The position numbers and the translations under genes are program-made. The notes beneath the pieces are model-generated. The model saw only the letters and a program-made list of their open reading frames with translations, was not told the DNA's origin and ran no database searches. From positions 1-5,053 of the forward strand of contig JAIRMO010000109.1 of assembly GCA_031258625.1 (NCBI GenBank): 5,053 nucleotides of DNA. Reading direction: 5' to 3'. Below, piece by piece: positions 1 to 4,948 of the stretch (its first letter is position 1; each line of letters opens with the position of its first letter). Source of the DNA: Spirochaetaceae bacterium. GTDB lineage: Bacteria > Spirochaetota > Spirochaetia > Treponematales > Breznakiellaceae.

Positions 1-677
1 ATGCGGATGCTGCTTTCCGGGGTAATAACCCATTTGATGCCGTCCAGGTAGGCCCTTCCCTGGTGGGGAAAATTCTTCGGCCCCCAGTTGTAGTCTTCTC
101 TGGCCTTGAGATTTATTTCCTTGCCCAGGGTTTCACCGCTTATCACAAAGGGGCCGGAGCCTATGATATTCACCGCGCTGCCGAACTGCTCCAGGGGCCT
201 GCTGATGGTCGAAAGGGATACAATACCGGAATTGCTGGCCGAGGTTCCCTGGAGAAAACCCGGCGAATGCCGTTTGAAATAAAACTTTACGGTGAGGGGA
301 TCGAGTACCTCGCTACGTTCATAATTGTTGATAACTTCCGAAACCGGCAGTTTAAGCTCCTTGTTCCCCAACCCAAAGGCGTCGTAATTTTTTGCCACCG
401 CCGCCGCGTCCAGGGGAGTTCCGTCGGAGAAGGTTACTCCCCCCCGGAGTTTGAAGGTATATTGCGTCGCGTCCTGATTAATCTCCCATGATTCGGCCAG
501 CCAGGGTTCAATCTCCTGAGTTTCCGGGTTTTGCCATGTCAGACGGTCGGTAAGCTGGTTCATGAGCCCATTATTGGCAAAATGACCGATGGGCGGATAA
601 AGGTTGGTGTGATTGATGGAATCGAGAAACACCAGTACCCCTCCCGGCTTGGGCCCGGTTGACCCGCCTCCGGACCA
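1..677 (-). pseudogene. Peptide/nickel-type ABC transporter substrate-binding protein (SBP_bac_5 family), 5'-truncated and cut by the window edge
   Basis: The minus frame reads continuously for about 225 codons from near 677 to the window edge and matches the N-terminal lobe of family 5 solute-binding proteins, the extracytoplasmic receptors of oligopeptide/nickel ABC importers. Visible landmarks in order are TGPKPGGVLVFLDS, the start of the mature protein; LTDRLTWQNPETQEIEPWLA followed by ESWEI; YTFKLRGGVTFSDGTPLDAA, the family signature; DPLTVKFYF; and GSGPFVISGETLGKEINL. The C-terminal half lies outside the window. No signal peptide or lipobox cysteine precedes the mature region. Upstream the frame gives an unrelated sequence back to a TGA at 759-761, with no ATG, only a GTG at 705-707 and a TTG further in. 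The DNA just upstream encodes a transposase-like start in a different frame. I infer that the 5' end was replaced and that the product, if made, is not exported. Family assignment is secure; pseudogene status is likely but inferred. Confidence 0.8.
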
Positions 678-762
678 ATGCCCCAAGATCTTTTGCCTTG
701 TCTTCACATCCTTTGGGCATCTCTGACAGTAATCGCTTAAAACCTGCTTGCTCCCCTCTCAT
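670..762 (-). pseudogene. N-terminal remnant of a probable IS4-type transposase
   Basis: An ATG at 760-762 opens a frame whose first ~31 residues (beginning MRGEQAGFKRLLSEMPKG, then a stretch ending KDLGALVR) resemble the N-terminus of IS4-like transposases as I remember them from spirochaetes and clostridia: a short acidic helix, a 'MP.G.E.KA.ELGAL.R' pattern, then a segment leading into the DDE domain. After about residue 31 the resemblance stops. The frame only shadows the binding-protein gene, which reads in another frame, and ends at 571. The rest of the transposase is absent. A start codon and a plausible weak promoter remain. This is recognition from memory without a search, so the family is tentative. 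That the N-terminus does not belong to the binding protein is better supported. Confidence 0.45.
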
Positions 763-773
763 TTCTTGATCTT

Positions 774-802
774 ATCATATCTTTACAGTTTTGGTAAGTA
801 AA
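774..802 (-). promoter_or_regulatory. Possible sigma-70-type promoter before the transposase remnant
   Basis: On the minus strand TTTACT (797-802, 4/6 to TTGACA) and TATGAT (774-779, 5/6 to TATAAT) are separated by 17 nt. The -10 ends 11 nt before the ATG at 762. The match is moderate and the DNA is AT-rich, so chance is possible. It lies in the 51-bp gap after the nuclease gene, where no terminator hairpin is visible. Confidence 0.3.
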
Positions 803-813
803 CGCATATGGGA

Positions 814-1560
814 TTACCGGTCGTCGTCCCCCCAAAGGCCGCGCTTTTCGTTGCGGGCTTGCTGTTCCAGGGCGCGGAATTCTTCCATGAATTGAAAAGG
901 AAAGCGGGTATAGGCAAAACCGTAACCTTCCTGAACGAGGAGGGCGTTGAAACAGCGGCCCTCACCGGTGTAGATATAGGCCAAAAGACGGCCGTAACGA
1001 TCCCGCAGATCCCAATCAAAGGCAAGGTACACGGACTTACCCAAAAGCCTTTCCCGGGTGAAATTACTGGCTTCCTTGCCAAAACGTTCCACGGGCTTGG
1101 ATGGGTGGACCGTCTCCGGGGTATCAACCCCAATGAGCCGGATGGTTTCCACGGCCCCCACTGACCCCGGGGCATTGAGGATCCGTACCCGCACCGTATC
1201 CCCATCCACATGGTCTATCACCTCCGCGGGAACCATCCGGGGCAGCTCCGCTTCCGCCGAAAGGGCAAGCTCCGCCACATTCACCCGGTACAGAGGCCGG
1301 CCGCTCTCCTCGGGAACCGGGGCCTTCCCGAAAAGACCGGGGGGCTTGCAGATAGAACAGGGGTCATACCCGGATCGGACCGCTTCCCCCAGGCTTATGG
1401 GGATCCGGGAACGGCGCAGGGAGGAACAACCCTCCCGGTGATACCGCTCACCCGTATTGGTAACATAAACCGTCAGATCCTCATCCGCGCCCCAGCACAC
1501 CGCCGAAACGGAGAAAAGAAAGAAAAACACCAGAACGCCGGCCGGAAACTTTTTAAGCAT
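814..1560 (-). CDS. Secreted thermonuclease (staphylococcal nuclease homologue) with N-terminal zinc-finger-like domain
   Basis: The 248-residue product should be a calcium-dependent nuclease that cuts DNA and RNA outside the cytoplasm. Residues 1-24 form a signal peptide: two lysines, a hydrophobic core, then VSAVCWG/ADED. Cys22 makes a poor lipobox, so cleavage by signal peptidase I is more likely. Residues 30-73 hold a small domain, YHREGCSSL...GYDPCSICKP, with His41, Cys45, Cys68 and Cys71 placed to bind zinc, resembling the Ada-type metal-binding module. Residues 112-246 are the nuclease fold. Known catalytic and calcium-binding residues of the staphylococcal enzyme are all matched: DGDT (119-122), Arg141, DTPE (146-149) and Arg191 in YGRLLAYIY. 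The frame stays open upstream to 1818, but that stretch is intergenic repeat DNA; the ATG at 1560 precedes the signal peptide directly. No Shine-Dalgarno sequence is seen. A -10 element lies 7 nt upstream. It is probably a single-gene unit. Confidence 0.93.
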   Translation of the reverse strand: MLKKFPAGVLVFFFLFSVSAVCWGADEDLTVYVTNTGERYHREGCSSLRRSRIPISLGEAVRSGYDPCSICKPPGLFGKAPVPEESGRPLYRVNVAELALSAEAELPRMVPAEVIDHVDGDTVRVRILNAPGSVGAVETIRLIGVDTPETVHPSKPVERFGKEASNFTRERLLGKSVYLAFDWDLRDRYGRLLAYIYTGEGRCFNALLVQEGYGFAYTRFPFQFMEEFRALEQQARNEKRGLWGDDDR

Positions 1561-1567
1561 GAAAATT

Positions 1568-1576
1568 AATATATCA
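1568..1576 (-). promoter_or_regulatory. Extended -10 promoter of the thermonuclease gene, predicted leaderless
   Basis: The minus strand reads TGATATATT: a TG-n extension followed by TATATT (5/6 to TATAAT). The hexamer ends 7 nt before the ATG at 1560, so transcription should start at or within a base or two of the start codon. No good -35 is present at 16-18 nt; an extended -10 can compensate. The 7-nt spacer AATTTTC contains no Shine-Dalgarno sequence. Confidence 0.45.
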
Positions 1577-1605
1577 GAATACGCCAAAAAAGAATAGTGA
1601 GGGCC

Positions 1606-1813
1606 ATGCCTAATCAGGATAAACGCATAGAATCGTCTCCGCCTGTTTGCCGCTGTCATAGCGGAAAAAGGCTCCCGCCGGAACCGCGCAAGGGATTGGA
1701 GCGGAAAGCCCGTTTTCCTCTTGAAATTGTCGCGCAAGCGACAACCCATACGCCGGAAATGCGCCCAAAGGAGGAGGAGGCAAATCCTTGAGCGTTTATC
1801 CTGATGCCTAATC
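1606..1813. repeat. ~200-bp intergenic element bounded by a 14-bp inverted repeat and a 10-bp direct repeat
   Basis: ATCAGGATAAACGC at 1613-1626 is exactly inverted at 1792-1805 (GCGTTTATCCTGAT). ATGCCTAATC occurs directly repeated at 1606-1615 and 1804-1813, overlapping both ends. Inside are two small hairpins: CCGCT/AGCGG at 1650-1664, and a 7-bp stem with GCAA loop at 1727-1744. AGCGGAAA occurs twice (1660-1667, 1700-1707) and CGCCGGAA twice. The interior is rich in purine/pyrimidine blocks and no coding frame looks real. It fills nearly all of the ~300 bp between lgt and the nuclease gene. A non-autonomous mobile element (MITE or REP-like) is the simplest reading; a structured RNA or the remnant of a lost gene is possible. 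Confidence 0.5.
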
Positions 1814-1859
1814 GGCAAATTTTACATTTACCCGTCCGTCTTCAAGCGCCCGGCGCCGC

Positions 1860-2906
1860 TTAACGCAGCTTTTTTCGGAGCTTTCGGCGTTTTTTCCGGG
1901 CCGCTTCCTTTTCCCCGGCGGAGACCGTCTTGACCGTGGCGTCCGAAGCCGGGTATCCTCGGATCGGCTCCCGATTGGGCAGCCGCGAGGCAATGATAAG
2001 CCAACCCGCCGCTATCAGGATCATCAGGGCGGAGAGGAGCTGGCCGGTGGAAGAACTCAACAGGGGGTGGATTATGGCGGGGGGACGGGCGCTTTTGACC
2101 AATTCGATCCGGTACCCCAGGGACTCATCGGGTTCCCGGAAATATTCAACGATAAAACGGCAGATTCCGTAGAGGATAAAGTAAAATCCAAACAGGAACC
2201 CCTTAAAGGGTTTTTTGTTTCTGACGAGCCAGGTGATAAGCCAGCACAGCACCCCCTCCAGCAGGGCTTCGTAAAGCTGGGACGGATGCCGGGGCAGATT
2301 CACCAGGGCGTTCGGGCCGGGAAGGACAACCCCGGTTTTTTCCGCAACCTCCCGGACCCAGGGCTCACCGGCGGACAGAGGCGTCGCATGGGGGAAGATC
2401 ATCCCCAGGGGGCCGGTGGTTACCCGGCCCCACAATTCGCCGTTGATAAAATTACCCAGCCGCCCGAAGGTATAACCCAGGGGAATACTCCCCGCGTACA
2501 TATCGCCGATTTCCCGGGCATCATACCGTTTTACCGTGGAATAGATGATGATCCCCAGGGTGCCGCCGATGGCCCCCCCGTGGTAACTCATCCCCTGGAG
2601 GCCGGTAAATTCCCCGTTCCGAAAGGGCCAAAACACCAGCCATGGCCGGCGCAGGTATATATCGTTGGTTTCGTATACGATGGTCGAGAATATCCGGGCC
2701 CCCACAAGCAGGGCCAGGATACACCAGAAAAAGAGCCCCGAAAGCTCGTCATCGTTCAGGGGAAAATTCCGTTCCCGGACCTGCCGGCGGTACAACAGAA
2801 AGGCCACGGAAAAGGCCACGATGTACATAAGCCCGTACCAGCGGAAGGGGAGGCCGGGGATTATCTCCGGGGATAACCAGCTTGGAAACGGTATCGCTAA
2901 TAGCAT
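1860..2906 (-). CDS. lgt: Prolipoprotein diacylglyceryl transferase
   Basis: Lgt transfers the diacylglyceryl group of phosphatidylglycerol to the lipobox cysteine of prelipoproteins in the cytoplasmic membrane, the first step of lipoprotein maturation. The 348-residue product shows the family's features. FRWYGLMY carries Tyr24 (E. coli Tyr26). SYHGGAIGG carries His109 (E. coli His103). The Lgt signature GRLGNFINGELWGR at 148-161 includes Arg149, Asn152 and Glu157, and RHPSQLYEALLEG lies at 206-218. RFIVEYFREPD begins at Arg250, which with Glu254 matches E. coli Arg239/Glu243. Several hydrophobic spans fit a seven-helix membrane protein. It is longer than the ~290-residue E. coli enzyme, partly from a segment around 162-205 and partly from a C-terminal tail after ~310 ending in a dense Lys/Arg cluster. 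The ATG at 2906 has a Shine-Dalgarno sequence. It lies 43 bp after the ATPase gene and is probably the last gene of a three-gene operon. Confidence 0.97.
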   Translation of the reverse strand: MLLAIPFPSWLSPEIIPGLPFRWYGLMYIVAFSVAFLLYRRQVRERNFPLNDDELSGLFFWCILALLVGARIFSTIVYETNDIYLRRPWLVFWPFRNGEFTGLQGMSYHGGAIGGTLGIIIYSTVKRYDAREIGDMYAGSIPLGYTFGRLGNFINGELWGRVTTGPLGMIFPHATPLSAGEPWVREVAEKTGVVLPGPNALVNLPRHPSQLYEALLEGVLCWLITWLVRNKKPFKGFLFGFYFILYGICRFIVEYFREPDESLGYRIELVKSARPPAIIHPLLSSSTGQLLSALMILIAAGWLIIASRLPNREPIRGYPASDATVKTVSAGEKEAARKKRRKLRKKLR

Positions 2907-2911
2907 AAAAA

Positions 2912-2918
2912 CCTCGTT
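2912..2918 (-). promoter_or_regulatory. Ribosome binding site of lgt
   Basis: AACGAGG on the minus strand lies 5 nt before the ATG at 2904-2906, separated by a run of T. It supports that start and shows that this gene, unlike the first gene of the operon, uses ordinary Shine-Dalgarno initiation. Confidence 0.6.
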
Positions 2919-2949
2919 GAAAGACAGAATGGTCCGAAATCGCGGGTTT

Positions 2950-4095
2950 CTAGGGTTTAAATCCCTGGGTAATGGCCGCGGTTAACTTAAATTTAAGGAA
3001 ATTGTTTTCCTTTTTGAGCTTCGATATCTCAAACTGCTGGGATTTTATCGTTTCCACCAGATCCCCCTGGCTCAGGGCGCCGGAATGGAGCAGATCCTCC
3101 ACATAATCCATCTTGTTTTCAAAGTCGCTTTCCGCTTCGGCCCCGGCTTCTTGGAAGCTGTCGTCGATCTCCTTTTCGGTGAAGGAAAATTTGTCCTCGT
3201 CGGATTGCAAGATCTTGTCGGCGATACGGTAGATCGCCTGGGCTATCATGGATTGGGGCTTGTAGATGATCACCGGCAGCCGGGAGGAAAGGGCTACATC
3301 CTGGATCGAATCCCGGTAGATAATCCCTAAATGTTCAATGTGAAGGTCCAGGTATTCCTCGCAGGACCGGCGGATCTTCATGGCCACATCCGCGTCCTTG
3401 GGGTCTTCGATCAGGTTCATGATAAGCCGCGGGTGAAACCGGTCGAAATGGGCTTTGAATTTTGCGTACGCCACGGGATCAATCCGCTTGATCTCCGCGG
3501 CTATTTGGGGAATGTAGAGTTTCCGCGGCCCCGATCCTTCTTTCCGCATCTGATCCAAATAATCGTAGGCTCTGGTTCCCTTAAGAAAAAGGGTGTACAT
3601 AAGCCGAAAGGAGACGTTTTTAAGAAAAATATAGGCGTTCAGTACCGCGGTTACCATGGGGGCGCTGATGACGATCCCCTGCCCGGAAAGGAGGAAAAAA
3701 TCCAAGATGGATTGATGAGTCCCGGCTCCCAGGTCGAGGATCAAAACATCCGTATCCGTTTCCAGGGCCAGGAGCTGCTTAACCAGAGCCTTCCGCTGGG
3801 GTGTTTTAAGATTCGCCGTCCCGGGGATCTCATTGTCCCCCGGGATGAACCGGAGCCCCGGGATTTCCGTATCCACGATGATATCGGAGAAATTTCCCTG
3901 GGGATTGTTTATATAGAGGCCGATCCCCCTTTTGGGGGACTGGTACCCCAGGACCAGGTGTAAATTCGACGCCCCCAAATCCAGATCCGCCAGGACCACC
4001 CGCTTGCCCAGCCGGGCAAAAGCGATGGCCAAATTCGCCGCGATAAGGGACTTACCGACCCCTCCCTTCCCGCTTGCGATAGGTATTATTCTCAT
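2950..4095 (-). CDS. MinD/ParA-family P-loop ATPase (FlhG-like), with C-terminal coiled coil
   Basis: The 381-residue product is a cytoplasmic ATPase of the deviant Walker A (SIMIBI) class, whose members dimerise on ATP and set the position or number of structures such as division sites, chromosomes or flagella. Visible motifs: KGGVGKS at 10-16 with the signature Lys10; Walker A' DLDLGASNLH at 37-46; Walker B LILDLGAG with Asp121; and the SAPMVTAVLNAYIFLKN segment typical of FlhG-like members. Residues 1-297 cover the whole family domain. The tail is extra: an acidic linker (298-335), then a predicted coiled coil (about 345-371, IKSQQFEISKLKKENNFLKF). The usual basic FlhG N-terminal activation helix is missing. 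The start was chosen at 4095 because the fold begins at once (MRIIPIASGKGG). The frame stays open upstream to 4326 but overlaps the preceding gene. The ATG overlaps that gene's TGA (ATGA), and AAGGGAG lies 9 nt before it, so translational coupling is likely. It is not a clear MinD: no standard membrane-targeting helix is obvious. Confidence 0.9.
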   Translation of the reverse strand: MRIIPIASGKGGVGKSLIAANLAIAFARLGKRVVLADLDLGASNLHLVLGYQSPKRGIGLYINNPQGNFSDIIVDTEIPGLRFIPGDNEIPGTANLKTPQRKALVKQLLALETDTDVLILDLGAGTHQSILDFFLLSGQGIVISAPMVTAVLNAYIFLKNVSFRLMYTLFLKGTRAYDYLDQMRKEGSGPRKLYIPQIAAEIKRIDPVAYAKFKAHFDRFHPRLIMNLIEDPKDADVAMKIRRSCEEYLDLHIEHLGIIYRDSIQDVALSSRLPVIIYKPQSMIAQAIYRIADKILQSDEDKFSFTEKEIDDSFQEAGAEAESDFENKMDYVEDLLHSGALSQGDLVETIKSQQFEISKLKKENNFLKFKLTAAITQGFKP

Positions 4096-4598
4096 GATAC
4101 GCCGCTCCCTTCGGGAACCGAATCCCCTTCCGCGATTTCCTCCCCCTCCGTGATTTCCCCTGATTCCGGCGCCGCCAGCCGGTTTATTTTGTTTTTCAGC
4201 AAGGAACTTCCCAGCAGGGACCCCATATCCAGGATGGTTAAACCCAGGACAAACCCCAAAATGGTAATAAACTCCTGGGACGAGACGGTGGATGTAAAAA
4301 TACTTTTGAATGAAAAAATAGTCCACCCAAAAATCGAAACGATCACGATAGTTTTCCCCGCCAGATAAAGGGAAATATAGGCTTTATACTCCCGGGGCCG
4401 GATCAACAAGAAAAAACCCATTAGCGGGAAAAGGGCGTTGGGTACCACGTAGACCAGATAGGGGAACCAGGAGGCGGTCGAGGTGTTTCCCAGGGGCAGG
4501 ACGGCAATAAGCAGTTCCAGCATAAAAAGGAGCCGGAAAAAATCATATATAAAAAAGGCCAATCTCAAGGGCAAATAGGGGTTTTTTTCTATTTTCAT
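4092..4598 (-). CDS. Small membrane protein of unknown function, four predicted helices
   Basis: I do not recognise a family. The 168-residue product has four hydrophobic spans at about 18-36, 46-66, 74-98 and 109-133, with charged turns (RPREYKAY at 67-74; KNKINR after the last helix). It ends in an acidic, Gly/Glu-rich tail (144-168, with near-repeats TEGEE, AEGDS and PEGSG) expected to be exposed. It has no signal peptide and no catalytic motif. Its TGA overlaps the ATG of the MinD-like ATPase, and lgt follows, so the three are probably co-transcribed; a membrane partner for the ATPase is a fair guess but only a guess. A TTG at 4632-4634 would add 12 residues, but that codon is the -35 hexamer of the likely promoter. 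I therefore take the ATG at 4598, which has no convincing Shine-Dalgarno sequence: GGAG lies about 18 nt upstream, too far. Confidence 0.75.
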   Translation of the reverse strand: MKIEKNPYLPLRLAFFIYDFFRLLFMLELLIAVLPLGNTSTASWFPYLVYVVPNALFPLMGFFLLIRPREYKAYISLYLAGKTIVIVSIFGWTIFSFKSIFTSTVSSQEFITILGFVLGLTILDMGSLLGSSLLKNKINRLAAPESGEITEGEEIAEGDSVPEGSGVS

Positions 4599-4605
4599 AC
4601 TTAAA

Positions 4606-4634
4606 AATCTACGGTTCTCCGGGTTCAGGGTCAA
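4606..4634 (-). promoter_or_regulatory. Sigma-70-type promoter of the membrane protein-ATPase-lgt operon, predicted leaderless
   Basis: TTGACC (4629-4634, 5/6 to TTGACA) and TAGATT (4606-4611, 4/6 to TATAAT) are separated by exactly 17 nt. The -10 ends 7 nt before the ATG at 4598, so the expected start of transcription falls on or beside the start codon. The -35 directly abuts a C-run (4635-4640) that ends the neighbouring repeat. Confidence 0.5.
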
Positions 4635-4755
4635 CCCCCCACCAGTGGATTTTATGTCTCATAGGGGGGCCATAGGCCCTTTCAGGCCCCCGGAGCGGGC
4701 GGCAGGTAGGAAGCTCCGCTCCCTCCTTTGACATCTGAGGGGCATAAAACCCGCT

Positions 4756-4862
4756 GGGGGGCTTGCATAAATATACGTCCGGGGTCTGACCCTTTGTGTA
4801 TATTTTTGCAAAAACACGCTTGGGGTCTGACCCTTTACGTGTATTTATGTAAAAAGCCCCCC
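4756..4862. repeat. Near-perfect long inverted repeat around two GGGGTCTGACCC copies
   Basis: The left arm 4756-4778 (starts GGGGGGCTT, ends CATAAATATACGT) pairs with the right arm 4837-4862: 21 of 23 positions match, allowing a 3-nt insertion. The 58-nt interior (4779-4836) holds the tandem module described separately. The whole could fold into a stable stem in DNA or RNA. Confidence 0.6.
4781..4836. repeat. Tandem 41-bp module carrying GGGGTCTGACCCTTT twice
   Basis: GGGGTCTGACCCTTT is exact at 4781-4795 and 4822-4836. The following bases are also alike (GTGTATATTTTTG and GTGTATTTATG, each running into A5), giving a unit of about 41 bp. GGGTC-T-GACCC is itself a palindrome with a single central base. 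Similar motifs are widespread as dispersed repeats in bacteria, often with REP-type Y1 transposases; that link is from memory. Confidence 0.55.
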
Positions 4863-4907
4863 TAAGAGGGGCACCGCTCGTTCCTAGGGGGCCGCTCTCC
4901 AGGGGCC

Positions 4908-4938
4908 TAAAACCCGCTGGCCCTGCTATGGGGGCCAG
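4908..4938 (-). terminator. Possible Rho-independent terminator of the right-edge gene
   Basis: Reading the minus strand just after the TAA at 4949, CTGGCCC (4932-4938) and GGGCCAG (4917-4923) form a 7-bp GC-rich stem with an 8-nt loop, followed by CGGGTTTTA. The T-run is short and begins 4 nt after the stem. The 3' side is also part of a repeated module, so this may be a repeat end and not a dedicated terminator. Confidence 0.35.
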
Positions 4939-4948
4939 GGCAACCGCA

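Larger units (their letters stand above)
4635..4920. repeat. Nested intergenic repeat cluster (palindromes and a three-times-used module)
   Basis: This ~300-bp gap has no credible coding frame. GGGGCATAAAACCCGCTGG (4739-4757) recurs at 4902-4920 with one mismatch. An inverted partner CCAGTGGATTTTATG at 4642-4656 matches 13 of 15 positions. Between the first two arms (4642-4757) sit strong hairpins: GGGCC-ATA-GGCCC (4667-4679), alternatively GGGGGCC (4665-4671) with GGCCCCC (4685-4691), and GGAGCG (4692-4697) with CGCTCC (4717-4722). The central part is a separate inverted repeat at 4756-4862. The design resembles REP/BIME-type or MITE-like intergenic DNA. Confidence 0.55.

Noticed and set aside
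63..491. A plus-strand open frame opposite the binding protein
   Set aside because: The minus frame carries the SBP_bac_5 signature; the plus frame is a shadow.
808..1211. Plus- and minus-strand frames overlapping the nuclease gene
   Set aside because: They cover the conserved DGDT and DTPE codons in other frames and have no meaning of their own.
1561..1818. An 86-residue extension of the nuclease frame
   Set aside because: It crosses the inverted-repeat element and would bury the signal peptide inside the protein; the ATG at 1560 fits the signal peptide and the promoter.
1806..1859. Terminator after lgt
   Set aside because: GCGCC-G-GGCGC lies just after the stop but leaves too small a loop, and no T-run follows; I see no convincing terminator.
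1808..1993. A minus-strand frame running through the end of lgt and ending RALEDGRVNVKFAD
   Set aside because: The last residues look protein-like, but most of the frame is a shadow of the Lgt tail and nothing supports a start.
2067..2876. A 269-codon plus-strand open frame opposite lgt
   Set aside because: It is antisense to the unmistakable Lgt signature, is rich in Pro/Gly as expected from a GC-rich complement, and has no recognisable domain.
3331..3963. A 210-codon plus-strand open frame opposite the ATPase
   Set aside because: It mirrors conserved ATPase codons, shows no family features and has no promoter or ribosome binding site.
4096..4326. A 77-residue N-terminal extension of the ATPase frame
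   Set aside because: It lies wholly within the membrane-protein gene in another frame, has low-complexity Gly/Arg composition, and the family fold starts at the ATG at 4095 with a Shine-Dalgarno sequence.
4599..4634. TTG start at 4634 for the membrane protein
   Set aside because: The TTG is the first half of the -35 hexamer TTGACC, and the added residues are hydrophilic and unremarkable.
4781..4862. CRISPR array
   Set aside because: There are only two copies of a 15-bp repeat, the sequence between them is itself repeated, and no cas gene is nearby.
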